A stretch of 64,000 nt of DNA from a bacterium (GCA_030432695.1 JAUILN010000001.1:310001-374000), one strand, 5' to 3'; numbered from the stretch's first letter, positions 45,658 through 56,152 are shown. Program-made: numbers and translations. Notes: a model not told the origin generated them from the letters alone.

Positions 45658-46196
45658 CGCGGTGCGCTCCCGCCGCTTCCGGAGGGACCACGGCCTCCTC
45701 CCGGTCGACGGCGTCCTCCGCTTCCGCCACGTCGTCGCCCGCGGCCGTCACCGTTGGTGCGCCCGGTCGCGAGCTTGCGCACCAGAGCGACGAGTTCGCG
45801 ACGCGCTTCGGTCAGCTCGAGGTGGCCGTCGCGTTTCCGCGGGATGAGCACCAGATCGAAGCTGCCCGGTAGTCCCGGTCGTTCCAGGCGGAAGGCCTCG
45901 CGGAGGATGCGCTTGAGCTTGTTGCGGCGCACGGCGCCGCCGTGCTCCTTGGAAACCGCGAGTCCGAGGCGATGGTCGACGATCGGGGCCGAGCCGCGAC
46001 GGTCACGTTGCAGCCCGACCACCACCATGACCCGCCCATGGGCGCGAGCGCCGCGCCCGTAGACGCGCCGAAAGTCGACCTGCCGGATCAGTCGGGCGTG
46101 GCGGGGCAGGAGGTAGCGGGTCCGGACCGTTCCCGCCGGAACCGGGTGGTCGCCACCGTGGTCGGGCGCCGGATCGAGAGGGGAGGGGCTATCCAA
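45654..46196 (-). CDS. rnpA: ribonuclease P protein component
   Basis: A 180-residue protein subunit of RNase P, which processes tRNA and tmRNA 5' ends. The core (about 28-140) contains [31 protein letters not shown] and the RNA-binding [13 protein letters not shown]. The C-terminal 40 residues are a Gly/Arg-rich tail not found in the typical 115-130-residue RnpA; part of it overlaps the yidD start. It lies 10 bp after the TPR lipoprotein gene. rpmH, its usual partner upstream, is not here. Confidence 0.94.
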   Translation of the reverse strand: MDSPSPLDPAPDHGGDHPVPAGTVRTRYLLPRHARLIRQVDFRRVYGRGARAHGRVMVVVGLQRDRRGSAPIVDHRLGLAVSKEHGGAVRRNKLKRILREAFRLERPGLPGSFDLVLIPRKRDGHLELTEARRELVALVRKLATGRTNGDGRGRRRGGSGGRRRPGGGRGPSGSGGSAPR

Positions 46197-46206
46197 GTCC
46201 CGCGGC

Positions 46207-47199
46207 TCAGATCGACTGGGTGAAGTCGAAGGCGTGGATCACTCGGTCGTCGCTCGTCGGGAGCGCCGTCGTGCCGAGGAACTTCAGGTAGTCGCGGCGC
46301 GCCTCCTCGCGCCGGTTCATCCCCTCGAGCGCCTTGCCGCGGTTGTAGTAGTCAGCGGAGCGGGTCGGATCGAGGCGCAGCAATTCGTCGAGCTGCGCGA
46401 CCGAAGCCTCGTAGTTGCCCTGGTTGTAGTGCATCTCCGCCAGAGCGGTGCGGACCCGGATCTCCTGGTCGACCAGCTCGGCGAGCTGGCGCCGGGCCTT
46501 GATCTCGTCGTCGGCGACCATCGACTCACGGATCACCGCTTGCCGTTCCTCCTGCTCGACCCGGCTCCGCTTCAGGCAGAGATCGCCGTGCTTCACGGCC
46601 GCGGCGTAGTCGTTGCGCTCGACGGCGATCTCCATCAGCGACTTGTGAGCCAGTCGCAGCAGTTCCTCGCGCTTCAGCAGGGTCGACAGGATGCGTTCGG
46701 CGTCGGCCCAGTAGACCTCGGCCTTGTGCTGGTGCTCCTTGGCGCGGTTGCGCCGCGTGGTCTGCTCGGTGACCTCGAGTTCGGGGTTCGACGCCTCGTG
46801 CGCGAGGATCTCGGCTTCGATCTTGTGGCGGTAGCCGAGGGTCTGCTTGGCCTTCCCGTAGCCGAGCAGCAGGAAGGGGGCATGATCGATCGGCGCGCGC
46901 TGTTCCCAGGCCTGCCGGAACAACTCCTCGGCGCGCTGCAGGTTGTCGGGTGCCCGGTCTCGCAAGGTGTAGAGGCACCACGCCTTGGTCGACAACAGGC
47001 GGTAGTTGTCGGACTCGATCTCCAGGCCGCGGTTGGCCATGTCGATCGACTGATCGAAGCTGTTCGACTCCCAGTAGAGCGAGGCGCGCTGCTGGTACTC
47101 GGCGAGCCGTTCCCGCTCGTCCTTCGACAGCCCGCCGAACACCGCGCAGCTGGACAGGAGCGCCACGGAACCGAAGAGCAGAATCGGGCGGATCATCAT
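46207..47199 (-). CDS. TPR lipoprotein
   Basis: A 330-residue lipoprotein. The signal peptide ends in the lipobox LLSSC (Cys18 from the chosen start). The mature protein is helical and holds TPR-like repeats: residues ~30-95 (YWESNSFDQSIDMANRGLEI) and ~255-305 (MHYNQGNYEASVAQLDELLRLDP, YYNRGKALEGMNRREEARRDY). The ATG at 47199 is preferred over 47226 since GAGG precedes it by 6 nt. It is the first gene of the operon leading into rnpA and yidD. Function unknown; it could be an envelope assembly factor. Confidence 0.85.
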   Translation of the reverse strand: MMIRPILLFGSVALLSSCAVFGGLSKDERERLAEYQQRASLYWESNSFDQSIDMANRGLEIESDNYRLLSTKAWCLYTLRDRAPDNLQRAEELFRQAWEQRAPIDHAPFLLLGYGKAKQTLGYRHKIEAEILAHEASNPELEVTEQTTRRNRAKEHQHKAEVYWADAERILSTLLKREELLRLAHKSLMEIAVERNDYAAAVKHGDLCLKRSRVEQEERQAVIRESMVADDEIKARRQLAELVDQEIRVRTALAEMHYNQGNYEASVAQLDELLRLDPTRSADYYNRGKALEGMNRREEARRDYLKFLGTTALPTSDDRVIHAFDFTQSI

Positions 47200-47948
47200 C
47201 GAAGGCCTCACGACGTCGCGGCGCACGAAACCGTTGGGTGGGGGTGGCAGCGGTCGGCGCCGGCGATCGGGAACCGCCCTTTGGACGCTGCGAGGGCGTC
47301 GATGTCAAGTCGCGCTGCGGTCAGTCGCCGCCCCGCCGCCGGAGTCGTGAGTTTCCCGGAGCCCCTTCGGTCGGCTGGTCCCGGGCCCCGGTCACCCCAC
47401 AACTCGAGAGACCAGGAGCGCGGCGGCGGCGAGGCCGAACGCGCATCCCATCAGCGCGAGCCCGGCGTGGACGACCCGTCGGGCGAAGAGGATCCTGGAC
47501 CCGTGGGTCGCGCGAGACCGACTGGCGGCTCCTGGACGCAAGGCGCGGACGTCGGGACGGGATCCTTCATCGACCGTGCGCCTCGTGCCGGAGCCCGGTG
47601 CTCGCGGGCGCGGTGGCCGCGGTCGGTGCCGGCGATTCGCGGTGGCGAACGGGCGGCTGCGGCGCGGGATCGGATGAGGAGCACAACGATCCATCGAGCT
47701 GCAGTCGAGCACCGGGGAGCCCGACTGCCAAGTGCCGAACCCGCGGCTTCCGGCGGTGGGCCGCCGCGCCAGTGGGGTCCGTCGTCAGGATTCGGACAAT
47801 CGGGGTTCGCGGTCGTTGCGGGGCGGAATGGCTCCGGTGAGGATGCCGCAGCGGACGATGCCTCTTCGGGCCGGAGCGGCAGCACGCCGCGTCCCGGCAC
47901 GGTCCGTGCGGGCCGCGCGGCCCGCCGGAGGTCCGCCGACACACCACG
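47200..47948. other. 749-bp divergent gap, at most one doubtful small gene
   Basis: The stretch between the TPR lipoprotein and the FecR-like gene, which diverge from it, should hold both promoters. Only one frame (47392-47712, minus) shows protein-like character, in its C-terminal part. I see no repeats of note. Confidence 0.45.
47392..47712 (-). CDS. doubtful small membrane protein
   Basis: A frame of up to 106 residues whose last 35 residues (GSRILFARRVVHAGLALMG then CAFGLAAAALLVSRVVG) would form one membrane helix with positive charges before it. The N-terminal part is Arg/Pro-rich and looks like non-coding GC-rich translation, so the true start, if any, is further in, but no ATG/GTG with a ribosome-binding site is evident. 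Confidence 0.2.
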   Translation of the reverse strand: MLDCSSMDRCAPHPIPRRSRPFATANRRHRPRPPRPRAPGSGTRRTVDEGSRPDVRALRPGAASRSRATHGSRILFARRVVHAGLALMGCAFGLAAAALLVSRVVG

Positions 47949-49142
47949 ATGAAAGTCATCACGAGGAACGACCAGCGAAACCGCGCGCCGTCCGCGAGCC
48001 GGCCGATCGCCGCAGTGCTCTTCGTAGCCTTCCTGCTGCCGGTGGTCGGGCTCGCCCCGGACCTGCCCGCACAGGTCCCGTTCCCGATCCCGGTGATGGA
48101 CCAGCCGCGGCAGCAGCAGGAGCCCGACGCGCTGCAGCCCGGAGGCCTGCTCGGCGCCGACCCACGGCAGGCCCTGGGGGACCGGCTGCTCGAGGGCTAC
48201 AAGCCATCGGACCCCAGCCAGACGCCGCTGTTCCAGGGCTTTCCGACACTGATTCCGCCGGGCTTCACCAGCTTCCCGGGGGGCGCGTTGCCGTCGCCGT
48301 ATCGCGACGATGCTGACTACACGCCACTGCCGCCGCCGCCGGCTCTGCCGAAGTCGCCGAACGCCTGGCCGACCTGGTTCCATGGACCAGGAGCGGGCGC
48401 CGAGGACGGCTTCCTGCCGAGTGTGGGCGTCGTCGCACAGGGAAGCGACCAGGTGTGGCTGCGCCCCGCCTCCGGAGGCGCGTTCGCGCCGCTGACCTTC
48501 TACGACAAGTTCCGGGTGATCGAGGAGGGTGCCCGGATCCAGGTCCGCGGTGGGGGCCAATTCCTGATCGCCTTCCAGGGCGGAGCCTCGGCGCGCTTCG
48601 ATGGCCGGGCCGAACTCGAGGTCGGCCGTCTCGACGCCGAGACCATCGAGCTCTCGGTCGAAGAACTCGTCGACGTCTACCTGATGGCCGGTGAACGGCC
48701 GTTGCGCGTGACCGTTCGCGACACCGCCGTACTCGAAGCCGAGCGCGGCCGCGTCCGCATGCAGCGGCAGGGGGATCAGCTCCGCGTCGCCAATCGCAGC
48801 AGCGGCGATCTGCGGATCACACCTCTGGACACGGTCGCGGGTGGCGGCTCGTCGTTGCGTCGCCAGGATCCGGTCGAGGTGCCGCCGGGCTTCGCGATCC
48901 GGTTGCTCCTGCATGCGAACGCATTCCCGACGCCACCACAGCTCGATCTCGTGGGTGACGTCGGAACCGAGACCGCCGGCCGCGTGCTCCGGGCGTCGGC
49001 GTCCGGCGGTGGCGGAGCGGTGCGTTGGTTCGGCGCGAATTTCCGACTGCCGCCCGGGACTTCCCTGCGCCTCGATCCCCTGAGCGGATCGGCCTTCCCC
49101 GACGATCCCGTCATCGATCCGGAGGACGCCGGCCGTCGCTGA
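47949..49142 (+). CDS. secreted FecR-like protein, function unknown
   Basis: A 397-residue protein with an N-terminal signal sequence (about 18-42, ending DLPAQ). A Pro-rich region (45-140) follows, then a beta-helix-like domain resembling FecR (about 170-290: FYDKFRVIEEGARIQVRGGG, FLIAFQGGASARFDGRAELEV, VLEAERGRVRMQRQGDQLRV). FecR-like domains occur in envelope proteins that respond to or bind polysaccharides. The gene directly precedes the exopolysaccharide locus, which may or may not be coincidental. Confidence 0.72.
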   Translation: MKVITRNDQRNRAPSASRPIAAVLFVAFLLPVVGLAPDLPAQVPFPIPVMDQPRQQQEPDALQPGGLLGADPRQALGDRLLEGYKPSDPSQTPLFQGFPTLIPPGFTSFPGGALPSPYRDDADYTPLPPPPALPKSPNAWPTWFHGPGAGAEDGFLPSVGVVAQGSDQVWLRPASGGAFAPLTFYDKFRVIEEGARIQVRGGGQFLIAFQGGASARFDGRAELEVGRLDAETIELSVEELVDVYLMAGERPLRVTVRDTAVLEAERGRVRMQRQGDQLRVANRSSGDLRITPLDTVAGGGSSLRRQDPVEVPPGFAIRLLLHANAFPTPPQLDLVGDVGTETAGRVLRASASGGGGAVRWFGANFRLPPGTSLRLDPLSGSAFPDDPVIDPEDAGRR

Positions 49143-49361
49143 CGCGCCGGACGCCGATGGTTCCCGGAGCCGCCGCGGCGCTCGGGACTGGATCATCCAG
49201 CCTTCCACCCGGTTCCGGCCCCCGATGGGCTCAGGCGCGGCCGTTCGTCGAGCCGATCCTCATCGGAGGCGCGAGGAGCCGAACCCCATCCCTGCCACGC
49301 AGGCACCTGCGGCGACGCCCTCGATGGCCTTGCCGCACACCCCGCATCACGACGACGACAG

Positions 49362-50327
<966 letters not shown>

Positions 50328-50420
50328 TCCTCGTGACGTCCCTCCCGCCGTTCCCCCCGACGGCGGATCGATCCTCGTCGGCCGCGTCCGCGCGGCCCCT
50401 CCCTCGGCGTCCCTCCCCCG

Positions 50421-51392
50421 ATGACGGCTGACATCCTCGTGACCGGCGGCGCGGGCTTCATCGGCTCGCACGTCGCCCGGCGACTCCTCTCGACGGGACG
50501 CTCGGTCCGCGTCCTCGACAACTTCGACCCGTTCTACGCCGAGGCGATCAAGCGTCGCAACGTCGAGTCGCTCGGCGCGGCGGGGGGGAGTGCCTTCGAA
50601 TTGCTCGAGGGCGACTTCCGCGACGTCGACAGCGCGAAGCGGGCGCTGGACGGTGTCCGCGGGGTCATCCACCTCGGCGCGCTCGCCGGCGTGCGGCCCT
50701 CGATCCAGGACCCGGTGCGCTACATGGACGTCAACGTCCGCGGCACCCAGATCCTGCTGCAGGAACTCCAGGGCCGGCCCGAGGTGCCGTTCGTCTTCGC
50801 CAGCTCGTCGTCGGTCTACGGCGGCAACACCAAGGTGCCGTTCGCCGAGACCGATCCGGTCGACCACCCGGTGTCGCCCTATGCGGCATCGAAGAAGGCC
50901 GGTGAGGTGATCTGCCACGCCCACCATCACCTCCACGGCACGCCGATCACCTGCCTGAGGTTCTTCACGGTGTACGGGCCGGGCCAGCGACCCGAGATGG
51001 CGATCCATCTGTTCAGTCGCAAGCTGCTGGCCGGGGAGCCGATCCCGATGTTCGGCGACGGCACCACCCGCCGCGATTACACCTTCGTGGACGATATCGT
51101 CGATGGGGTGGTGGCGGCCCTGGACCGGGCCGACGGCTACCGGATCTACAACCTCGGTGGCGCCCACACGACGGAGTTGAGGACCCTGATCGCGACCCTG
51201 GAGGACGTGTTCGGCAAGCAGGCGGTCATCGACCGCAAGCCCGAGCAGCCGGGGGACGTGAAGCAGACCTGGGCCGACACCACGCGGGTCGCCGAGGAGC
51301 TGGGGTTCGCGCCGCAGGTGGGCGTGCGCGAGGGCGTCGAGCGGTTCGCCGAGTGGTACCTCGCGGAACGGAAGGCGGGAAGACTGGCATGA
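50421..51392 (+). CDS. NAD-dependent epimerase, UDP-glucuronate 4-epimerase-like
   Basis: A 323-residue extended short-chain dehydrogenase. [11 protein letters not shown] is near residue 7-17, VRVLDNFDPFYAEAIKRRN marks the UDP-GlcA epimerase group (DNFDPFY), then LAGVRPSIQDP, SSSSVYGG, SPYAASKKAGE, and FRFFTVYGPGQRPEMAI-like residues. It would give UDP-galacturonate from UDP-glucuronate, so it competes with the preceding decarboxylase for the same substrate. The next gene begins on its stop (ATGA). Confidence 0.9.
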   Translation: MTADILVTGGAGFIGSHVARRLLSTGRSVRVLDNFDPFYAEAIKRRNVESLGAAGGSAFELLEGDFRDVDSAKRALDGVRGVIHLGALAGVRPSIQDPVRYMDVNVRGTQILLQELQGRPEVPFVFASSSSVYGGNTKVPFAETDPVDHPVSPYAASKKAGEVICHAHHHLHGTPITCLRFFTVYGPGQRPEMAIHLFSRKLLAGEPIPMFGDGTTRRDYTFVDDIVDGVVAALDRADGYRIYNLGGAHTTELRTLIATLEDVFGKQAVIDRKPEQPGDVKQTWADTTRVAEELGFAPQVGVREGVERFAEWYLAERKAGRLA

Positions 51393-52354
51393 CGCAGCGC
51401 TACCTCGTGACCGGCGGAGCCGGCTTCATCGGCTCGCACGTGACCGATCGGCTGCTGGGCCTCGGCCACGAGGTCACGGTGATCGACAACTTCTGCACCG
51501 GCAAGCGGGAGAACCTCGCCGCGGTGCTCGAGGAGGGCGGTTACGACGCGGCGCGGCTGCGGGTGGTCGAGGGTTCCATCACCGATCCGAGCGCGGTCGC
51601 CGAGGCCTTCGAGGGCGTCTCGGGCTGCGTGCACCTGGCCGCTCTGCCCTCGGTGGTCCGCAGCGTCGAGGCACCGGTCGAGAGCCACGAGAGCAACGTC
51701 ACCGGTGGCATCCAGATCCTCGACGCCGCGCGCCGGGCCAAGGTGCGCGTGGTCTACGCCGGCTCGTCGTCGGCCTACGGCGACCAGGACGCCCAGTTCA
51801 AGCACGAAGAGCTGCGCGAGAGCCCGCTCAGCCCGTACGCGGCGACCAAGCTGGCGGTGGAGCTGTACGCCCGCGCCTTCGGCCAGGTCTACGACGCCTC
51901 GATCGTGGTGACCCGGTTCTTCAACGTGTTCGGCCCGCGACAGGTCCCCGACAGCCCGTACTCGGGCGTGATCGCGGCGTTCTGCTTTGCGATCCTGCAG
52001 GGCCGGAGCCCGCGCATCGACGGCGACGGCGAGCAGTCGCGCGACTTCACCTACGTCGGCGACGTGGCGCGGGGCGTCTGCGACGCGTTGCTGGCGAAGG
52101 ATCTGCCGTCCGGCTGCCACACCGTGAACCTCGCCTGCGGCGGCAACCACACCATCAACGACCTGCTGCGGATCCTCAACGATTGTGCAGGCACCTCGAT
52201 CCGGGCGGAACACGGACCGTCTCGCACCGGCGACGTCCGCCACTCGCAGGCCGACATCGCGCGCATCCGCGAACTCATCGGCTTCGAGCCGCAGGTCTCC
52301 TTCGAGGAAGGGCTGCGGCGCACCTACGACTGGTACCAGAGGACCTACAAATGA
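51389..52354 (+). CDS. NAD-dependent epimerase, UDP-GlcNAc/glucose 4-epimerase-like
   Basis: A 321-residue extended short-chain dehydrogenase. [12 protein letters not shown] near residue 7-18, DNFCTGKRENL, LPSVVRSVEAPVESHESN, AGSSSAYGD, SPYAATKLAVELY, FFNVFGPRQVPDSPYSGVI and DFTYVGDVARG. These are the blocks of the WbpP/TviC-type UDP-N-acetylglucosamine 4-epimerases, though substrate cannot be fixed by eye. It overlaps both neighbours by ATGA. Confidence 0.88.
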   Translation: MTQRYLVTGGAGFIGSHVTDRLLGLGHEVTVIDNFCTGKRENLAAVLEEGGYDAARLRVVEGSITDPSAVAEAFEGVSGCVHLAALPSVVRSVEAPVESHESNVTGGIQILDAARRAKVRVVYAGSSSAYGDQDAQFKHEELRESPLSPYAATKLAVELYARAFGQVYDASIVVTRFFNVFGPRQVPDSPYSGVIAAFCFAILQGRSPRIDGDGEQSRDFTYVGDVARGVCDALLAKDLPSGCHTVNLACGGNHTINDLLRILNDCAGTSIRAEHGPSRTGDVRHSQADIARIRELIGFEPQVSFEEGLRRTYDWYQRTYK

Positions 52355-53085
52355 AGGGCGTCGTGCTCGCCGGAGGCCTCGGCACCCGGCTCTATCCCCT
52401 GACCAAGATCACCAACAAGCACCTGCTGCCGGTCTACGACAAGCCGATGGTGCACTATCCGATCCAGGCGCTGGTCAACGCCGGGATCCAGGACATCCTG
52501 ATCGTCACCGGCGGCAACAGCGCGGGCGACTTCCTGCAGCTGCTCGGCAACGGCAACGACTTCGGGCTGAAGGACCTGAGCTACACCTACCAGCAGGGTG
52601 AGGGTGGCATCGCCGACGCGCTGAAGCTCGCCGAGCACTTCGCGGACGGCGAGAAGATCGTGGTGATCCTCGGCGACAACCTGATCGAGAAGAACATCAC
52701 GAAGGCGGTCGAGGACTTCGCGGCGCAGGAGACCGGCGCCAAGATCCTGCTCAAGGAGGTCCACGACCCGCAGCGCTTCGGCGTGGCGACGGTCGATGCG
52801 GCCGGCAACGTGCAGAAGATCATCGAGAAGCCCAAGCAGCCGGAGTCGAACCTCGCGGTGATCGGCATCTACATGTACGACGCCCGGGTCTTCGACTTCA
52901 TCAACCAGCTCGAGCCCTCGGAGCGCGGCGAGCTGGAGATCACCGACGTCAACAACTTCTACGTCCAGGACGGCACGCTGACGAGCGAGGTGCTGGACGG
53001 CTGGTGGACCGACGCGGGCACCTTCGACTCGCTGCTCCGGGCCAGCAACATGGTCGCCGAGGGCGGCGCCAACCGGATGGACTGA
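52351..53085 (+). CDS. rmlA: glucose-1-phosphate thymidylyltransferase, short form
   Basis: A 244-residue nucleotidyltransferase that joins glucose-1-phosphate and dTTP. The start KGVVLAGGLGTRLYPLT is the pyrophosphorylase motif; YDKPMVHYPIQALVNAGI, VILGDNL, RFGVATVD, IIEKPKQPESNLAVIGIYMY and RGELEITDVN follow. It lacks the ~50-residue C-terminal part of E. coli RmlA (293 residues), as in other short forms. The ATG overlaps the preceding stop. With rmlD and rmlB it points to a dTDP-6-deoxy sugar. Confidence 0.9.
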   Translation: MKGVVLAGGLGTRLYPLTKITNKHLLPVYDKPMVHYPIQALVNAGIQDILIVTGGNSAGDFLQLLGNGNDFGLKDLSYTYQQGEGGIADALKLAEHFADGEKIVVILGDNLIEKNITKAVEDFAAQETGAKILLKEVHDPQRFGVATVDAAGNVQKIIEKPKQPESNLAVIGIYMYDARVFDFINQLEPSERGELEITDVNNFYVQDGTLTSEVLDGWWTDAGTFDSLLRASNMVAEGGANRMD

Positions 53086-53089
53086 GCGA

Positions 53090-54031
53090 ATGGTCGAAGG
53101 GTCCTCGCAGGGCGCCGTGGCGACGGTGCTGGTGACCGGTGCCGCGGGCCAGCTCGGTCGCGCGGTGGTCGAAGCGGCCGAGACGCGCGGGCTCACCGTC
53201 CACGGTCTCGGCCGTGAGCAGCTGCCGGTGGAGGAGCCTGCGGCCTGCGCACGGGTCCTCGACGACCTGCGCCCCGACCTCGTCATCCACTGTGGCGCGT
53301 GGACCGACGTGGACGGCTGCGAGGCGGATCCCGAGCGGGCCGAACGGGTCAACGGGCAAGGCACTGCGAACCTGGCTGTTGCCTGTCGCGATCGCGGGAT
53401 CCGGCTGTGCGCGGTCAGCACCGACTACGTGTTCGCGGGCGAGGTCGGGGAGGCGCGGCGGCCGCTCCGCGAGGACGACCCGGTCGGGCCGGCGTCGGTC
53501 TACGGCCGCAGCAAGCTGCATGGCGAGCGCGCAGTCCTCGAGGCAGCGCCCGAACGGGGCTTCCACGTGGTCCGCACCGCCTGGGTCTTCGGTCCGGGCG
53601 GCAAGAACTTCCCCGCAGCGATCCTGAACCGGGCCAGGCAGGGCCTGCCGCTGAAGGTGGTGGACGATCAGGTCGGCTCGCCGACCTTGACCCTCGACCT
53701 CGCCGAGGCACTGCTCGACCTGGGCTGTGCGGATGCTCTGTCGGGGATCTGGCATGCCGCCAACGAGGGCAGCCTGAGCTGGCACGACTTCGCCATCGCG
53801 ATCTGTCGGGCCGCCGGCGTCCACGCCGACATCGGCCGCCAGAGCTCGGCCGAACTCGGTCGCCCCGCACCGCGGCCGGCCTGGTCGGTGCTCGACTGCA
53901 GCAAGCTCGCGCGCCTCCGCGGTCGGCCGCTGCCGGCCTGGGACGACGCCTTGCAACGTCATCTGGCGGCCGAGGACGCGCTCCGCGCGGCGGCCGCCGT
54001 CAGGGAAGGGAACGGAGGAACGGACACGTGA
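53090..54031 (+). CDS. rmlD: dTDP-4-dehydrorhamnose reductase
   Basis: A 313-residue reductase, last step of dTDP-L-rhamnose formation. VLVTGAAGQLGRAV is at residues 13-26, AWTDVDGCEADPERAERVN, STDYVFAG, the catalytic YGRSKLHGE, RTAWVFGPGGKNFP, and VVDDQVGSPTLTLDLAEA. These are RmlD family blocks. It starts 4 bp after the rmlA stop. The C-terminus is Ala-rich. The epimerase RmlC, which makes its substrate, is not encoded here. Confidence 0.92.
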   Translation: MVEGSSQGAVATVLVTGAAGQLGRAVVEAAETRGLTVHGLGREQLPVEEPAACARVLDDLRPDLVIHCGAWTDVDGCEADPERAERVNGQGTANLAVACRDRGIRLCAVSTDYVFAGEVGEARRPLREDDPVGPASVYGRSKLHGERAVLEAAPERGFHVVRTAWVFGPGGKNFPAAILNRARQGLPLKVVDDQVGSPTLTLDLAEALLDLGCADALSGIWHAANEGSLSWHDFAIAICRAAGVHADIGRQSSAELGRPAPRPAWSVLDCSKLARLRGRPLPAWDDALQRHLAAEDALRAAAAVREGNGGTDT

Positions 54032-55047
54032 CGCGCATCCTGGTGACCGGCGGAGCGGGCTTCATCGGCTCGAACTACGTCCGCATGCTGCTCGAGCGGG
54101 GCGAGGACGAGGTGCTGAACCTCGATGCCCTGACCTACGCCGGCAATCTCGAGAACCTCGCCGAGGTCGAGGACTCGCCCGCGTACTCGTTCGTCAAGGC
54201 CGACATCCGCGATGCGGAGCGGATCCAGGCGATCTTCGAGCAGCACCGGCCGGAGGTGGTAGTGCACTTCGCCGCCGAGAGCCACGTGGACCGATCGGTG
54301 CTGGACGCGACCGAGTTCGTGCAGACCAACGTCGTCGGCACCCAGGTCCTGCTCGACGCGGCGCGGCGCACCGGCGTGACCCGCTTCGTCCACGTCAGCA
54401 CCGACGAGGTCTACGGCAGCCTGGGCGACACCGGTCTGTTCACCGAGGACTCGCCGCTGCAGCCGAACTCGCCCTACTCGGCGAGCAAGACCGGCAGCGA
54501 CCTGCTGGTGCGGGCCGCCTACCACACCCACGGCTTCGACACCGTGATCACGCGCTGTTCGAACAACTACGGGCCGTATCAATTCCCCGAGAAGCTCATC
54601 CCGCTGATGATCGCCAACGCGCTGGAGGGCAAGAAGCTGCCCGTCTACGGCGACGGCAAGAACGTCCGCGACTGGATCCACGTCCGCGACCACTGCGAGG
54701 GCGTGGACGTGGTGCGGCGCCGCGGCCAGGCCGGCGAGGTCTACAACCTGGGCGGCAACTCCGAGCGGCAGAACCTGCAGGTGGTCCGCGGCATCCTGGA
54801 GCTGGCCGGCAAGGGTGAGGAGCTGATCGAATACGTCACCGATCGACCCGGCCACGACCGGCGCTACGCGATCGACGCGTCGAAGGTGCAGGCCGAGTTC
54901 GGCTGGGAGCCGACGATGACCTTCGAGCAGGGCCTCGAGGAGACCTTCCGCTGGTATGTCGACCACCGGGACTGGTGGGAGCGGGTCCGGTCGGGGGCCT
55001 ACCAGGACTACTACGCCCGCAACTACGGGGCTCGCCTCGGCGGGTGA
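54028..55047 (+). CDS. rmlB: dTDP-glucose 4,6-dehydratase
   Basis: A 339-residue dehydratase forming dTDP-4-keto-6-deoxyglucose. [18 protein letters not shown] near residue 4, NLDALTYAGNLENL, HFAAESHVDRS, the diagnostic active-site STDEVYGSL (Asp-Glu pair), SPYSASKTGSD, RCSNNYGPYQFPEKLIPL, and DRPGHDRRYAIDASK. The start is GTG at 54028 (overlapping rmlD's TGA), with GGAGG 10 nt upstream. Confidence 0.95.
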   Translation: MTRILVTGGAGFIGSNYVRMLLERGEDEVLNLDALTYAGNLENLAEVEDSPAYSFVKADIRDAERIQAIFEQHRPEVVVHFAAESHVDRSVLDATEFVQTNVVGTQVLLDAARRTGVTRFVHVSTDEVYGSLGDTGLFTEDSPLQPNSPYSASKTGSDLLVRAAYHTHGFDTVITRCSNNYGPYQFPEKLIPLMIANALEGKKLPVYGDGKNVRDWIHVRDHCEGVDVVRRRGQAGEVYNLGGNSERQNLQVVRGILELAGKGEELIEYVTDRPGHDRRYAIDASKVQAEFGWEPTMTFEQGLEETFRWYVDHRDWWERVRSGAYQDYYARNYGARLGG

Positions 55048-55261
55048 TTCCCGTCGTGACAGGCTTCGGGCGACGCGTCGGCGGCCGTCGGGGATCCGAC
55101 GTGGAAGTCGGCCCCGGTCGCGACCGGATCGATCTGGATGGTACGGCCCCGTGCCCATGAGGACGGCGACAGCGCGTTCAGTCGCGGGAACTGCCGACCC
55201 GATAGCAGGATGGCGGGCGCGTCCTTTGCATTGGAGAGCGAGCCCCATACGATCACGCGCG

Positions 55262-56152
55262 ATGACCCCCGAGACCCCCGATCCGCGGCGCCGCAGCTGC
55301 CAGTCCCGACCTACCCAACGGGCGTGGGGTCGGCACACGGCGGTCGCGGCGTTGCCGAAGTGCCTCGTGCTACTCTGTTGTGCGGTGTTCGGCGCGTGCA
55401 CCAGCGTCGAGGACGCGAGGATCCGCCAGCTGCTCCACGAGAAGGGTTTCGGGACCCGCGCAGAGGGTGTCGCGACCGCCGAGAACTACGTCGCCGGCGG
55501 CGACCTGGTGCAGTTCATCGTCTCGCCGGACCTCTACCAGCAGCCAGGGTATGAACAGCTGTTCCTGCTGGCGCGGCCACAACCAGTGGGACTCGACGGC
55601 ACGATCTTCGTCCCGTACATCGGGTCGCAGTACGTGCTCGGGCTCACCGAGGCGGCCCTGTCGGACGTGATCAGCGCGCTGCTGGACGGGATCTTCCAGG
55701 CCCCGATCCAGCTGCAGGCGCGCATCGTTTCGACCGGCAAGGGCTTCTACATGTTCGGCGAAGTAGAGCGTGCCGCGCGCTACGTGGAGATGGTCAAGGC
55801 CGACCTCACGCTGCTCGAGGTGATGGCGCGTGCACCGGTGACCAACCTGGCCAACATGGGGCGGGTCAAGGTCATCAAGCCCGATGCTCAGAACCCGCTC
55901 GTCATGGTCGTCAATGTCCGGGAGATGATCGAGACCGGCGTGACCACCTTCAACGTTCGCATCGACGACAACGACATCATCTACATCCCACCGACCTTCC
56001 TCGGGCACATCGCACGCTTCGTCGAGAAGCTTCTGCAGCCGATCGGTGCCGTGGTCCGAGCCTCGCTGGGATTCGCGACCTTCCGCCAGACCTACGATTA
56101 CCTGTTCTACGACGGGTTCTTTCCGGGAGGCCGGAACAACCGGCGCTTCTGA
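55262..56152 (+). CDS. Wza-type polysaccharide export lipoprotein
   Basis: A 296-residue outer-membrane-type lipoprotein. The lipobox FGAC gives lipidated Cys46 after a long signal region. The polysaccharide export (PES) domain covers about 70-150 (GDLVQFIVSPDLYQQ; GTIFVPYIGSQYVLGLTEAALSDVI). An SLBB-like domain follows (155-240, GFYMFGEVERAARYVEM). It should form the outer-membrane channel together with the Wzz-like protein next door. The start at 55262 is the ATG closest to the signal sequence; an upstream frame to 54956 overlaps rmlB. A 214-bp gap precedes it. Confidence 0.88.
   Translation: MTPETPDPRRRSCQSRPTQRAWGRHTAVAALPKCLVLLCCAVFGACTSVEDARIRQLLHEKGFGTRAEGVATAENYVAGGDLVQFIVSPDLYQQPGYEQLFLLARPQPVGLDGTIFVPYIGSQYVLGLTEAALSDVISALLDGIFQAPIQLQARIVSTGKGFYMFGEVERAARYVEMVKADLTLLEVMARAPVTNLANMGRVKVIKPDAQNPLVMVVNVREMIETGVTTFNVRIDDNDIIYIPPTFLGHIARFVEKLLQPIGAVVRASLGFATFRQTYDYLFYDGFFPGGRNNRRF

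Noticed and set aside
45398..45751. Longer N-terminus of the first YfhO-like protein
   Set aside because: The extension lies wholly within yidD and rnpA in another frame and is not hydrophobic or conserved-looking.
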